Positions 53,719 through 63,519 are shown, numbered from the stretch's first letter. The stretch: DNA of 64,000 nucleotides from Bacteroides sp. (GCA_021202275.1 JAJQDI010000021.1:62001-126000); one strand, 5' to 3'. Notes: generated by a model from the letters alone, not told the origin. Program-made: numbers and translations.

Positions 53719-54423
53719 GTGAGCACTGTCCGGATCCATCAACTGAATGTTTCTTATCAGCGAAGGAACAAAACCGTTGAAGCCTTACATGACTTTTCTC
53801 TCTATACGGCAAGTGGCACCATCGATGCTTTGGTCGGGCCTTCCGGGTGTGGCAAATCGACACTGCTCCACGTACTTGCCGGAGTGATACGGGACTATCG
53901 GGGAGAGGTGCAGATCGACGGGCAGCCCCCTACTCCACGTCAGCAGTCCATCGGTCTGGTACCCCAACACTACGGTTTGCTGCCCTGGAAACGGGTACAG
54001 GAAAATATCTTTCTGCCCGCCAGCATACACAGACAGAAAGCAGACCCTGTACTGGCAGATGAAATACTCCGCACATTGGAACTGGATACGCTGTTGCACC
54101 GGTATCCGCACGAACTGAGTGGCGGGCAGCAACAACGGGTAGCACTGGCACGCGCTTTCATCCAGCGCCCCGGACTCCTACTTATGGACGAGCCCTTCTC
54201 GGCTTTAGACGCGCTCACTGCCGAACGCAGCAGGCATCTGTTCATGAAACTGTGGCAGGAGCACCGGGTCACTACTCTTTTCGTAACCCACAACATCGAA
54301 GAGGCCGCCTGCATCGGACAGCGCGTCATCCTGCTCAGCCGTGCTCCCGGCACCGTGACCCATATTCTGGAAAAACCCAACGCCGGAGAGATCCGTCAGA
54401 TCATACAGGAACAATGGAGCTGA
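53719..54423 (+). CDS. ABC transporter ATP-binding protein (SsuB/TauB type)
   Basis: 234 residues. Walker A GPSGCGKST, Q-loop in GLVPQHYGLLPWKRV, signature LSGGQQQR, Walker B LLLMDEPFSALD and H-loop in LFVTHNIEEA. This matches the nitrate/sulfonate/taurine importer ATPases. The start is GTG at 53719, 12 bp after the binding-protein stop. The end overlaps the permease start by 10 bp. Confidence 0.92.
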   Translation: MSTVRIHQLNVSYQRRNKTVEALHDFSLYTASGTIDALVGPSGCGKSTLLHVLAGVIRDYRGEVQIDGQPPTPRQQSIGLVPQHYGLLPWKRVQENIFLPASIHRQKADPVLADEILRTLELDTLLHRYPHELSGGQQQRVALARAFIQRPGLLLMDEPFSALDALTAERSRHLFMKLWQEHRVTTLFVTHNIEEAACIGQRVILLSRAPGTVTHILEKPNAGEIRQIIQEQWS

Positions 54424-55193
54424 AACGCATCAGATACATACTTACCAACATGCTTCTGGGCATGGTACTGATCAACCTGCTCTGGTGGCTATCCGCACGC
54501 CTGCTACAGATCCCTGTATTGGTAGACCCGTTTACGGTATACGCACAACTGGGTGAGGTATGGAGACAATCCATGTCGTCCCACCTGCTTGCCAGCCTCC
54601 GACGGATAATTATCGGAGTAGGTCTGGCTTCCCTGATCGGTATGCTCACGGCGTTCTGGATGGTCAGCAGCCGGCTTGCCGGTCGTTTGTTGGGAGCGTT
54701 TGTCTATTTCACCTATCCGGTGCCCAAACTGGCTCTCCTGCCCGTAGTGATGCTACTGGCCGGACTGGGAGATGCCACCAAGATCATGATGATCATCCTC
54801 ATTATTGTGTTCCAGATCATTATCAACCTGCGCGATAGTCTGCGCAACATCCCCAGAGAGAGTTTTCTGATCATCACTTCTCTGGGAGCCACCCCGTGGC
54901 AACAGCTCAAGTATGTAGTCTTTCCGGCCATTCTGCCCGACCTGCTTTCCACGTTGCGCGTAGCCATAGGGACTGCGATCTCCGTTCTCTTTGTCACCGA
55001 AACATACGGTACGGACCGGGGAATGGGATTCTTCATTGTAGATGCCTGGATGCGTATCAACTACACAGAAATGTATGCGGGCATTGTCATACTCAGTATG
55101 CTGGGGTTCCTGTTGTTCCTTTGCACGGACCTGCTCGAAACCTGGCTGTGCGGTTGGAAAAGCACTCAGAGAGCCTCAGAGGAAAACACATAA
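54414..55193 (+). CDS. ABC transporter permease (SsuC/TauC type)
   Basis: 259 residues from ATG 54414 (MELKRIRYILTNMLLG). Six membrane helices. The EAA-loop equivalent is ITSLGATPWQQLKYVVFPAI, which docks to the ATPase. GTAISVLFVTETYGTDRGMG is typical of the SsuC/TauC family. An upstream in-frame ATG at 54252 lies deep inside the ATPase gene and is rejected. It acts as an inner-membrane homodimer with the ATPase before it. Confidence 0.92.
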   Translation: MELKRIRYILTNMLLGMVLINLLWWLSARLLQIPVLVDPFTVYAQLGEVWRQSMSSHLLASLRRIIIGVGLASLIGMLTAFWMVSSRLAGRLLGAFVYFTYPVPKLALLPVVMLLAGLGDATKIMMIILIIVFQIIINLRDSLRNIPRESFLIITSLGATPWQQLKYVVFPAILPDLLSTLRVAIGTAISVLFVTETYGTDRGMGFFIVDAWMRINYTEMYAGIVILSMLGFLLFLCTDLLETWLCGWKSTQRASEENT

Positions 55194-55255
55194 CAAACAA
55201 GAACAGACATATAGAAAATCAAATAAACAACATCATTTTTACAATCACATCACGC

Positions 55256-56275
55256 ATGAGACGCATTTTATTTTTGACGATTACTATGATTACACTGAGT
55301 ACTGCTTCGGCACAGGAGAAATCAGTAGATACCTGGGTCAATACACTCAAAGAACGGATTACATTGATGGGATACGCACAGACAGGTTATACCTACGACA
55401 GCGATCCGGACGCAAAAAACACATTCGATGTAAAACGTATCATTTTTATGGCCGACGGTAAGATCACCGATAATTGGTCGTGCTACTTTATGTACGACTT
55501 CAAAAGCGGCGGCAATCTGCTGGAAGTATATACCGAGTACAGATTCCTGCCCGGCCTGTCGGCCCGTATGGGACAGTTCAAGACCCCATACAGCATCGAA
55601 AATCCGCTATCACCCACTGCGGTGGAACTGATCGACTGTTACGCTCAGGCTGTCAGCTACCTGGCTGGTATAGACAACAGTGATCCGTTGTACGGAGGTA
55701 CATCCGGACGTGACATCGGACTGATGATCCACGGAGAGTTGTTCAACAACTATCTCTATTATCACCTGGCGGTAATGAACGGACAAGGCATCAATATCAA
55801 AGACAAGAACGATCAGAAAGACATCGCAGGTAGTCTGATGGTCAATCCCCTCGATTGGCTGTCGGTAGGTGGCTCTTTCATCAAAGGCAAAGGAAATGCC
55901 GTAGCAGAATCTCCCTACAACACCATTCAGGTGAATGAGAACTACAACCGCAACCGCTGGGCCGTAGGTGGTGTGATAGATACCAGACCCTTGAGCCTGC
56001 GCAGTGAGTTTCTGGGTGGGAAAGACGGCAGCGTACGCAGCAACGGGTTCTATGCTACGGCCAACTACCATGTATGCCCGAAATTCGACATTGTCGCCTC
56101 TTATGATTACATCAACCGCGACACTTCGCTGGGCGATAAGCAGACCCATTATATAGCCGGAGTACAGTACTGGTTCTACCCGCGCTGTCGCCTCCAGGCA
56201 CAATACACCTACCGTGACAAACAACACGGAGGCAACTCTCACCGTATCCAGGCACAGATACAAGTAAGGTTTTAA
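55256..56275 (+). CDS. Phosphate-selective-type outer-membrane porin
   Basis: 339 residues. The signal peptide (ILFLTITMITLSTASAQE) is followed by an OprO/OprP-like barrel: ITLMGYAQTGYTYDSDPDAK, FDVKRIIFMADGKITDNWSC, YTEYRFLPGLSARMGQFKTP and a C-terminal strand ending QIQVRF, whose final Phe directs barrel insertion. The 62-bp spacing and orientation put it in the ABC operon, so it may let the same solute through the outer membrane. Repeat element B begins 3 bp after its stop. Confidence 0.85.
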   Translation: MRRILFLTITMITLSTASAQEKSVDTWVNTLKERITLMGYAQTGYTYDSDPDAKNTFDVKRIIFMADGKITDNWSCYFMYDFKSGGNLLEVYTEYRFLPGLSARMGQFKTPYSIENPLSPTAVELIDCYAQAVSYLAGIDNSDPLYGGTSGRDIGLMIHGELFNNYLYYHLAVMNGQGINIKDKNDQKDIAGSLMVNPLDWLSVGGSFIKGKGNAVAESPYNTIQVNENYNRNRWAVGGVIDTRPLSLRSEFLGGKDGSVRSNGFYATANYHVCPKFDIVASYDYINRDTSLGDKQTHYIAGVQYWFYPRCRLQAQYTYRDKQHGGNSHRIQAQIQVRF

Positions 56276-56277
56276 AA

Positions 56278-56485
56278 ATTTACGATTTACAGATTTACAA
56301 TTTACGATTGAAGTAACTTTATCAACTATTTCAATTCATTTAAAATTAGCATATTACGTACATTAAACACTATTCCATAAATTTGTAAATCATAAATAAT
56401 TTATTTTTTTCAAATCGTAAATCGTAAATCAGTAAATCGTAAATAATTTCATTTTTCTCAAATCGTAAATCGTAAATCCGTAAAT
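56278..56485. repeat. Inverted ATCGTAAATC-family element B (porin-DUF418 gap)
   Basis: The left arm carries three TTTACGATT/TTTAC words in one orientation (56278-56318). The right half has at least five AATCGTAAAT words in the other (56415-56485). It fills the gap between the porin stop and the DUF418 start. Confidence 0.75.
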
Positions 56486-56488
56486 ATC

Positions 56489-57667
56489 ATGACACACCCT
56501 TTAAGCAACCCACGTGTAGACGTAGCAGATGTATTGAGAGGACTGGCCGTAATGGGCATCATCATCCTGCACAGCATCGAACATTTCAATTTCTACTCTT
56601 TTCCCGAAACAGTACCGTTTCAATGGATGGAATTCACAGACAAAGCCATCTGGGACGGCCTCTTCTTCACCTTCGGAGGCAAGGCCTATGCGGTGTTTGC
56701 CTTGCTTTTCGGATTCAGTTTCTACATCCAGGACAACAACCAGCAACGTCGCGGCAATGATTTCCGTCTGCGTTTCATCTGGCGGCTCTTCCTGCTCTTA
56801 CTCATCGGACAGATCAACGCCATGTTCTTCACCGGTGAGATCCTGACGATGTATGCGATCCTGGGACTGATATTACCGCTCTGCTGCCGCCTGTCCGACC
56901 GAACCGTAGGGATCATAGCTACCATCCTCATCCTGCAACCGATGGATTGGGGCAAACTGATCTACGCCCTGGTGAATCCGGAATATCAGGTAGGTGATAG
57001 TCTGACCAACTACTATTTCGGCATCGCGTTCGAGGTACAGAAAACCGGCAACTTCCTGCAGACCGTGAAAATGAACCTCTGGGAAGGACAACTGGCCAAC
57101 TTCAGCTACGCGCTGGAACACGGTCGTCTGTTGCAGACCATGGCTTTGTTCCTGTTCGGTATGCTGGTAGGTCGGCGGGGACTGCTGCTCTACAGTGAAA
57201 AGAACGAACAACTCTGGCTCAAGGTCCTGGGCTGGGCCCTGATCAGTTTCTTCCCTCTCTACGCGCTGTACAACGTGATGCCCGAATACATCCAGCGGGG
57301 AGCCATCCTGGCGCCCCTGAATGTGATCGTTGGCTCCCTGAAAAACCTCAGTTTCATGCTGATACTGGTCATCGGATTGTTACTCACCTTCTACCGGAGC
57401 AAGAACAAAAGCCTGTTCATGCCGTTTACCTCCTATGGCAGAATGAGCCTGACGCATTATATCGGTCAGTCCGTCATCGGATCGCTTCTTTTCTACCACT
57501 GGGGATTCGAGTTGGGACGTTATCTGGGCATCACATACAGTTTTATTTTTGGCATTGTTTTTGTACTTCTTCAGATGGCGTTCTCCTCCTGGTGGTTCAG
57601 AACCCACAAGCAGGGTCCTTTCGAAGGATTATGGAAGCGCCTGACCTGGGTCAACTCCAAAAAATAA
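56489..57667 (+). CDS. DUF418 membrane protein
   Basis: 392 residues, about ten membrane helices. The N-terminus RVDVADVLRGLAVMGIIILH is the mark of the DUF418/DUF1624 acyltransferase-3-like superfamily, and the C-terminal half has the DUF418 pattern GRMSLTHYIGQSVIG and QMAFSSWWF, with GPFEGLWKRLT. Relatives are thought to acylate or transport envelope molecules; the function is unproven. The ATG at 56489 starts 3 bp past repeat element B. Confidence 0.87.
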   Translation: MTHPLSNPRVDVADVLRGLAVMGIIILHSIEHFNFYSFPETVPFQWMEFTDKAIWDGLFFTFGGKAYAVFALLFGFSFYIQDNNQQRRGNDFRLRFIWRLFLLLLIGQINAMFFTGEILTMYAILGLILPLCCRLSDRTVGIIATILILQPMDWGKLIYALVNPEYQVGDSLTNYYFGIAFEVQKTGNFLQTVKMNLWEGQLANFSYALEHGRLLQTMALFLFGMLVGRRGLLLYSEKNEQLWLKVLGWALISFFPLYALYNVMPEYIQRGAILAPLNVIVGSLKNLSFMLILVIGLLLTFYRSKNKSLFMPFTSYGRMSLTHYIGQSVIGSLLFYHWGFELGRYLGITYSFIFGIVFVLLQMAFSSWWFRTHKQGPFEGLWKRLTWVNSKK

Positions 57668-57679
57668 AAACTGTGCAGT

Positions 57680-59869
57680 ATGAACGAAATACAGATCAAT
57701 GAACAATATCAACATATCACCCGATTTATCGAACAAAAACGATTGCGGGAAGCCCTGACACAACTGGAGCCCTATCTCTGGCAATGTCCGGACTGGGAAC
57801 TCCGTACCCGCTTCGAAGGGATACAGACTTCCTATACCTATATGCTGCAATACATGCGGCAGGGTATGGCTGACCCCGAACGTAAAAAGCTCTATGACAA
57901 GATCCTGACAGAGACCTGGGAAATCGCCGACCGGGCACATATCATCCTGCTCGATCAGGTCTCCACACAGTATTATCACCTGTGCCGGGCACATCATACC
58001 GCGGATACACGTCCACAGGACCTGCAAAACCTGTTGCAGACCCTGGAAACATTTACCGAAGAGATCGCTCTGAAAGACCTGTTGCATCAGGATACCGAAC
58101 CTCTGCTCAGACAGCACGAGGAGTCTTTGAAAAGTCTGTTCCTGACCGTGTGGACCAACACCTCCTGGAGCAGCAAAGACGAGACGGATGCACAGGACCT
58201 GCTCCATTCGGATCTGATCTCCGTATCGGACCAGTGTCTCTTTACCAGTGCGGTCACACTCAGTCTGATGCAATGTCTGGATATGCGCAAACTCATGTGG
58301 CTGATCGATGCATTGCTTCACGATAACGTACGGCTCAATCAGCGGGCACTGGTAGGATTTGTACTTGTCTGCCATATCTATGGAAACCGCCTGCTGCTCT
58401 ATCCGGAGTTTGCGGGTCGCCTCCACCTACTGGCAGAGAATCCCTCTTTTGCCAAAGAACTGAACCGTATCTATATGCAATTGCTTCTGAGCCAGGAGAC
58501 CGAGAAGATCAACCGCAAGATGCGTGAAGAGATCATTCCGGAGATGATGCGGAATGTATCACACCTGCGCTCTTCCAAATTCGGAGGCGAAGAGAGTGAT
58601 GAAGACAAAGAGGACCACAATCCCGACTGGGCCGAAGCAATCGAAAAGGCCGGACTGAGCGATAAGATAAAGGAGATCACCGAACTGCAACAGGAAGGAG
58701 CAGATGTGTATATGAGCACATTCGCGCACCTGAAGAGCTATCCGTTTTTCCGGGAACTCAACAACTGGTTCTATCCTTTCGATAAACAGCACTCTTCGGT
58801 AGTGAAACAATTCCGCCAGCAGCCGGAGCAACCGCACAACATCATCGACCTGATCCTGCAATCGGGCTTTTTCTGCGACAGCGACAAATACTCACTGTGT
58901 TTCACCGTCATGCAATTGCCCGGATCGCAACGGGAGATGATGATGAGCCAGCTGACCGAACAACAGATGGGCGAACTGAACGAAGAACAGAAAGTAGGCG
59001 CTCTGCGTGCATTCTCCGGCCGGCCGGAGGTAGTAAGCAACCAGTACATTCACGACCTCTACCGCTTCTATAAACTGAATACACGCAGGCGGGAGTTCCG
59101 CAATGTATTTGCAGAGAAACTATGGCTTCACCGCAATCCGGTATTACGCGGTTTTCTCTTCCAGCCCGAACGGCTGGCAGCCATTGCCGAATTCCACTTC
59201 CGTAAGAAACACTATGCCGAAGCAGCGGCCTTGTATGCAGATATCCTCTCGCTGTCGCCCGGCAACGCGGAGATCTATCAGAAGCGGGGCTATTCGCTGC
59301 AGAAAGAGAAAAAATACGATCAGGCCATTGCCGCCTATCTCAAAGCCGATATGCTGAAACCGGACCACGTCTGGACCAACCGGCACCTGGCTACCTGTTA
59401 TCGCCTTTCACGGGACTTCGAAAAGGCCCTCTTTTATTACCGGAAAGTAGAGGAGGTTCAGCCGGAAAACACGCAGGTACTCTATTGTATCGGTAGTTGC
59501 CTGACGGAACTGGGCCGGGACGAAGAGGTACTCAACTACTTCTTCAAACTCGACTTCCTGGAACCGGAAAGTCTTAAAGCGTGGCGGGCCATCGGCTGGT
59601 GTTCGTTCGTGAGTGGCAAGCACCAGCAGGCACTCAAATATTACAATAAAGTGATTGCCGCGCATCCGACCGCAGTGGACTATCTCAACGCAGGGCATAT
59701 CCAATGGAGTATGGGAGAAACAGAAAAGGCGATCGATATGTACTCCAAAGCGATCTTATCCGGAATGGATAAGGAGCAATTCCTGGAGCTGTTCTACAAA
59801 GACCAGCCCATTCTGCTGGAGCAAGGGATACAGAAAGACGACATCCCGCTGATGCTGGATCTGCTGTAA
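57680..59869 (+). CDS. Large tetratricopeptide-repeat protein
   Basis: 729 residues, without signal peptide. The first 500 residues are mainly helical and unrecognised (FIEQKRLREALTQLEPYLWQ, a TPR-like start; EKINRKMREEIIPEMMRNVS). Residues about 510-700 hold at least five consecutive TPRs (YAEAAALYADILSLSPGNAE, YDQAIAAYLKADMLKPDH, EKALFYYRKVEEVQPENTQV). It is probably a cytoplasmic scaffold. It starts 12 bp after DUF418 and is closed by a strong terminator. Confidence 0.85.
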   Translation: MNEIQINEQYQHITRFIEQKRLREALTQLEPYLWQCPDWELRTRFEGIQTSYTYMLQYMRQGMADPERKKLYDKILTETWEIADRAHIILLDQVSTQYYHLCRAHHTADTRPQDLQNLLQTLETFTEEIALKDLLHQDTEPLLRQHEESLKSLFLTVWTNTSWSSKDETDAQDLLHSDLISVSDQCLFTSAVTLSLMQCLDMRKLMWLIDALLHDNVRLNQRALVGFVLVCHIYGNRLLLYPEFAGRLHLLAENPSFAKELNRIYMQLLLSQETEKINRKMREEIIPEMMRNVSHLRSSKFGGEESDEDKEDHNPDWAEAIEKAGLSDKIKEITELQQEGADVYMSTFAHLKSYPFFRELNNWFYPFDKQHSSVVKQFRQQPEQPHNIIDLILQSGFFCDSDKYSLCFTVMQLPGSQREMMMSQLTEQQMGELNEEQKVGALRAFSGRPEVVSNQYIHDLYRFYKLNTRRREFRNVFAEKLWLHRNPVLRGFLFQPERLAAIAEFHFRKKHYAEAAALYADILSLSPGNAEIYQKRGYSLQKEKKYDQAIAAYLKADMLKPDHVWTNRHLATCYRLSRDFEKALFYYRKVEEVQPENTQVLYCIGSCLTELGRDEEVLNYFFKLDFLEPESLKAWRAIGWCSFVSGKHQQALKYYNKVIAAHPTAVDYLNAGHIQWSMGETEKAIDMYSKAILSGMDKEQFLELFYKDQPILLEQGIQKDDIPLMLDLL

Positions 59870-59887
59870 CAGATCTTCTTCTTCATC

Positions 59888-59932
59888 AAAAGCACTTTTT
59901 TAACTTTATCTGATAGTTAAAAAAGTGCTTTT
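59888..59932 (+). terminator. Terminator of the DUF418-TPR unit
   Basis: Perfect 18-bp arms (AAAAGCACTTTTTTAACT and complement) with a 9-nt loop and T-rich tail. Confidence 0.85.
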
Positions 59933-60057
59933 CTGTTTATCCGTTCTCTATTTATACCAGATAACGCTCCAATTTTAATATCTTTGTATATATACCCTAC
60001 ACACAGGAGTACATACTACGATCTATTCCCGCATATCCTATATCAACCCTTCTCCGG

Positions 60058-60639
60058 TCAGAGCTTCACCAATTCTTTGTAGAGCTTATGGATCGGAAGG
60101 CCCATGACGTTGAAATAGCTTCCCGAGATAGACTCAACCCCTGCGTAACCGATCCACTCCTGAATACCATACGCGCCAGCTTTGTCCAACGGAGAGAAAT
60201 TCTCTACATAATAGTCTATCACCTCTTCGGTGAGCGGAGCAAACTTTACATCCGTTACAGATGTGAATCCCCGCTGCCACTCCTGTGTAGTCAGACACAC
60301 CCCTGTTACTACCTGATGACAGCCACCGGACAACTTATGCAGCATCTCTTTCGCTTCCGCCTTGTCTGCGGGCTTTCCCAGGACTTCCCCGTCTTTCCAG
60401 ACAATCGTATCCGCCGTGATGATTAGTTCATCAGCCTGCATAGAAGGCAGATAAGCCGCAGCTTTCTCCCGGGCAATGTAAAGCGGGATCTTCTCGCCCT
60501 TGAGAATAGGAGGATAAGACTCGTCCAGATCCGGCAGGGTTCTCACTTCAAACGCTACTCCCAGCCCTTTCATCAACTCCTGACGCCGTGGAGAATTGGA
60601 TGCCAGGATCAGTTTGTATTTGTTCAGATTACTAAGCAT
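60058..60639 (-). CDS. Maf-family nucleoside triphosphate pyrophosphatase
   Basis: 193 residues. Maf signatures: ILASNSPRRQELMKGLGV at the N-terminus, ADTIVWKDGEVLGKPADKAE and YYVENFSPLDKAGAYGIQEW. It hydrolyses non-canonical or surplus dTTP/UTP-type nucleotides to monophosphates. It is the last gene of the five-gene minus-strand operon, separated from the HAD phosphatase gene by repeat element C. Confidence 0.92.
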   Translation of the reverse strand: MLSNLNKYKLILASNSPRRQELMKGLGVAFEVRTLPDLDESYPPILKGEKIPLYIAREKAAAYLPSMQADELIITADTIVWKDGEVLGKPADKAEAKEMLHKLSGGCHQVVTGVCLTTQEWQRGFTSVTDVKFAPLTEEVIDYYVENFSPLDKAGAYGIQEWIGYAGVESISGSYFNVMGLPIHKLYKELVKL

Positions 60640-60646
60640 AATTTAT

Positions 60647-60803
60647 ATTTACGATTTACTGATTTACGATTTACGATTGAAAATACAATTACATTATTAT
60701 CAGACAGAGATAAACCAAAGATAAATTACGGATATAGGATCTACAAGAATATACGAAGAAAATCAAATCTCAATCGTACATCGTAAATCCGTAGATCGTA
60801 AAT
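60647..60803. repeat. Inverted ATCGTAAATC-family element C (HAD phosphatase-maf gap)
   Basis: Three TTTACGATT-type words at the left (60647-60679) face CAATCGTACATCGTAAATC and GATCGTAAAT words at the right (60771-60803). It lies between the stop of the phosphatase gene (4 bp away) and the start of maf (7 bp away). Confidence 0.75.
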
Positions 60804-60807
60804 CTCT

Positions 60808-61329
60808 TCACCATCCGAAGGCATCGTTGCCCATCCATTTGCCCTGTGCTTTGAGCACCTGTTCCACCACATCCCGTCCGCAACCATATCCACCCGCGCA
60901 ATGTGAGACATACGCAGCGACCCGCTTCACATCCGGCGAAGCATCTTTCGGGCAACAGGGCAATCCGCAGGTACGCATCACTTCTATATCGGGAACATCA
61001 TCACCCATGAAAAGGATCTCGCTGTCTTCCAGGCCATACTTATCCCGGAAAGCGCGATAGTCATGGATCTTCACCGAAGATCCCATATACAGATCGGTCA
61101 CTCCCAATCCTTCGAAACGCTTACGCACCGCTTCGGTTCGTCCGCCGGTGATGATAGCGATACGCAGTCCCTGTTTTACCGCCAGCTGAATGGCATAACC
61201 ATCCTTGATATTCACGGTGCGCATCGGTTCACCCGACGGATGCAAAGGGATCACATCGGCACTCAGCACTCCGTCTACATCAAATGCCAGGGCTCTGATC
61301 CGGCACAGGTCGTAATTGATCGTACTCAT
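60808..61329 (-). CDS. HAD phosphatase, KDO-8-phosphate phosphatase (KdsC)-like
   Basis: 173 residues, the small cap-less C0 HAD type: [10 protein letters not shown] (nucleophile Asp and acid/base Asp), [31 protein letters not shown] and [12 protein letters not shown]. Matches KdsC, which frees KDO from KDO-8-phosphate on the way to lipopolysaccharide; a nucleotide-sugar phosphatase cannot be excluded. It lies 14 bp after the DUF2520 gene. Confidence 0.88.
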   Translation of the reverse strand: MSTINYDLCRIRALAFDVDGVLSADVIPLHPSGEPMRTVNIKDGYAIQLAVKQGLRIAIITGGRTEAVRKRFEGLGVTDLYMGSSVKIHDYRAFRDKYGLEDSEILFMGDDVPDIEVMRTCGLPCCPKDASPDVKRVAAYVSHCAGGYGCGRDVVEQVLKAQGKWMGNDAFGW

Positions 61330-61343
61330 GTTCGGTTGGGGAA

Positions 61344-62150
61344 TTATATAATAGATGTATTCTGGTTTTCTCTCTCCATATCCTGTATATCACGGCTCAG
61401 GCTTTCGTAGAGTTGTTGCCATCCGGGCCGTCCTTCCAGTGCTTTCAGATGAGCCTGGATAGTTGTCTCATCGTGCCGTACAGCCGGCCCCGTCTGTGCC
61501 TGCCGGGGCGAAAACGCGTGTACCTTCCGCGCTGTCTCATCGATCAGAGGCAGCAAGGCCTCAAACGGCAGTCCGTGACGCTCGAGCCATTCGTTGGCTA
61601 TGGCATACAGATGATTGACAAAGTTGCATGCGAAGACAGCAGAGAGATGCAACGCTTTCCGTTGAGCGGAATCGGCTTCATACACCTGCTCCGAAAGTTC
61701 ACCGGCCCATTCCCGAAGAAACAGGGTATCCTGTGGAGAGTTTGCCTCTATAAACAGAGGTACCCGGGAGAGATCGATCTCACGTGCTTTGCTAAAGGTC
61801 TGTAACGGATAAAGGACACCATAGCGGGTGGCATACCCTTCCCAGACCTGCATCGGCACACTCCCGGCCGTATGCACCAGCAGAGCCTGTTCGCGCCCCG
61901 CGGCAATGCGGGATACTTCACGCGTTAGCACCTCATCGGGCAGGCTCACGATATACAGATCTGCATCGGTACGAAGAAGTTCCCAGCTACTTACAGCCTC
62001 TGCTCCGATCTGCACGGCCAATGCCTGGGCCGACTCCTGGGTACGACTGAACACCTGCGACACAGGTATACCCCGGCGATGCAGAGCACATCCGAGACCA
62101 GTAGCCACATTACCGGCACCTACCAGCACCACACTCCTCTCGTGAAGCAT
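61344..62150 (-). CDS. Rossmann-like / DUF2520 protein
   Basis: 268 residues from the ATG at 62148-62150 ([20 protein letters not shown]). An N-terminal NAD(P)-binding motif [10 protein letters not shown] and a second domain ([20 protein letters not shown]) match the pairing Rossmann-like plus DUF2520, related to pantothenate/ProC-like dehydrogenases. The reaction is unknown. A longer start at 62189 would run into the neighbouring gene and is rejected. Confidence 0.87.
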   Translation of the reverse strand: MLHERSVVLVGAGNVATGLGCALHRRGIPVSQVFSRTQESAQALAVQIGAEAVSSWELLRTDADLYIVSLPDEVLTREVSRIAAGREQALLVHTAGSVPMQVWEGYATRYGVLYPLQTFSKAREIDLSRVPLFIEANSPQDTLFLREWAGELSEQVYEADSAQRKALHLSAVFACNFVNHLYAIANEWLERHGLPFEALLPLIDETARKVHAFSPRQAQTGPAVRHDETTIQAHLKALEGRPGWQQLYESLSRDIQDMERENQNTSII

Positions 62151-62154
62151 CGGA

Positions 62155-62490
62155 CTACTTTTTACGGGACATGATATAGAGAAGTACACCTCCCGCGAGC
62201 AGCGCTACCGGCAATACATAGGTAGACAGCGATCCGAGCAGCGCAAATACTTTCCCCAGATTGAGAACGATCCATATTCCTCCCAAGATCAATCCGATGG
62301 ATTTATCCTTCTTGACCGCCAGGAAAATAGCACCGATATAAAGCAGGAAGTTGGTCCGTTGCATGATCCACCCGGCTCCGAGGTTAGAGAATCCGATCAG
62401 ACGGTCGATCAGTATCAACAGTCCTACCCATATGAGTGAAAAAGCGATTGCCCGGTAATTTTCCTGTTGTTCCTGTAGATTACGTGCCAT
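62155..62490 (-). CDS. Small membrane protein (LiaI/LiaF-like TM region)
   Basis: 111 residues from the ATG at 62488-62490 (MARNLQEQQENYRAIAF). Three or four membrane helices (ALIWVGLLILIDRLIG-like, NFLLYIGAIFLAVKK, IGLILGGIWIVLNLGKVFAL, YVLPVALLAGGVLLYIM). The arrangement resembles the membrane part of LiaI/LiaF-type (DUF5668) proteins, though I would not insist on it. It starts 1 bp after the nitroreductase stop, so the two are translationally linked. Confidence 0.7.
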   Translation of the reverse strand: MARNLQEQQENYRAIAFSLIWVGLLILIDRLIGFSNLGAGWIMQRTNFLLYIGAIFLAVKKDKSIGLILGGIWIVLNLGKVFALLGSLSTYVLPVALLAGGVLLYIMSRKK

Positions 62491-62491
62491 T

Positions 62492-63028
62492 TTATTTTCC
62501 TCCGTATGTATTGATATGTATTTTTTCCCACTGCAGATGCTCTTCATCGAACGGTTTGCGTTCCATACCTTTGTGCCCGATGGCAACCATGGAAAGGACC
62601 TGTAATTGCAAAGGGATATCCAGGATCTCACGCACGACCTGATCGGCCGGAATATGTTCCGCAGCAAAGCGTTCGCGTACCTGTATCCAGCAACTGCCCA
62701 GCCCCAGATCTTCGGCCTGCAACTGGATCATCAGCGAAGCAACGGAAGCATCTTCGATCCATACATCACTGGCCAGCGGATCGGCTGTCACCACCACTGC
62801 CAATGCTGCGTCTTTCAGGAAGGCCGCGCCATGCTCCTTGCATTGCGAGAGGCGTTGCAGCTTTTCTTTATCATCTACGACAATAAATTGCCAGGGGTTG
62901 CTCTGTTTGGAAGAGGGCGACATCAAAGCCGCCTTCAACAAGGCGACGACCTCTTCCTGGCTAAGTTCTTCTGCGGTAAACTTCCGCATACTCCGACGGT
63001 TACGTATCAGTTCGCTGAAATTATCCAT
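62492..63028 (-). CDS. Nitroreductase-family flavoprotein
   Basis: 178 residues. The FMN-binding N-terminal motif IRNRRSMRKFTAEELS, then SSKQSNPWQFIVVDD and QLQAEDLGLGSCWIQVRE, all normal for nitroreductases. The enzyme reduces nitro groups or quinones with NAD(P)H; the natural substrate is unclear. It heads the minus-strand operon, with a TACCTTTG -7 box at 63058-63065. Confidence 0.92.
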   Translation of the reverse strand: MDNFSELIRNRRSMRKFTAEELSQEEVVALLKAALMSPSSKQSNPWQFIVVDDKEKLQRLSQCKEHGAAFLKDAALAVVVTADPLASDVWIEDASVASLMIQLQAEDLGLGSCWIQVRERFAAEHIPADQVVREILDIPLQLQVLSMVAIGHKGMERKPFDEEHLQWEKIHINTYGGK

Positions 63029-63057
63029 GAATATATACTTTATATGTCAACGTGGGG

Positions 63058-63065
63058 CAAAGGTA
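63058..63065 (-). promoter_or_regulatory. -7 box for the nitroreductase-to-maf operon
   Basis: TACCTTTG on the minus strand matches TAnnTTTG, 30 bp before the nitroreductase ATG. Confidence 0.6.
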
Positions 63066-63193
63066 AGAAAAAAGAGAATGACAATGCCAGCATTGACATC
63101 CAAATTTCACGTTGTCCCATCCCATTGTATCTCTTTTCCACTAACTTTCTTCCCTAAAAAAACAATCGAGTATCCTCTAAACCAACCTGTCAT

Positions 63194-63412
63194 ATGAAAA
63201 AGAATGTAATTACTTTTGCCGAACTGGCTATGCTTTATTTTCCTTACGCCTCTACTCCCCGTAACGCGGTACGCAGCCTCAACCGCTGGATCAACCGTTG
63301 CCCCGAAATGCTTGAAGAGCTTCGGAAAACCGGATACGGTCCTTACAATCATCGCTATCTTACTCCCCGGCAATATGCGATCATTGTCAAATACTCCGAT
63401 CTACCGGAGTGA
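63194..63412 (+). CDS. DUF4248 protein
   Basis: 72 residues. The pattern VITFAELAMLYFPYASTPRN followed by AVRSLNRWINRCPEMLEEL and LTPRQYAIIVKYSDLPE fits DUF4248, a small Bacteroidetes family with a helix-turn-helix-like look, often found near mobile or accessory loci. Function unknown; DNA binding is a guess from the basic helices. Confidence 0.8.
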   Translation: MKKNVITFAELAMLYFPYASTPRNAVRSLNRWINRCPEMLEELRKTGYGPYNHRYLTPRQYAIIVKYSDLPE

Positions 63413-63519
63413 TTTGCGATTTACTTCCTTCGGTCATGATGCTTATCCCATTCTTAAGATCAAGGCATGTTGGCGATTGACAATTCAAAAGACAAATACA
63501 CGAACGTTATCATGTGCTT

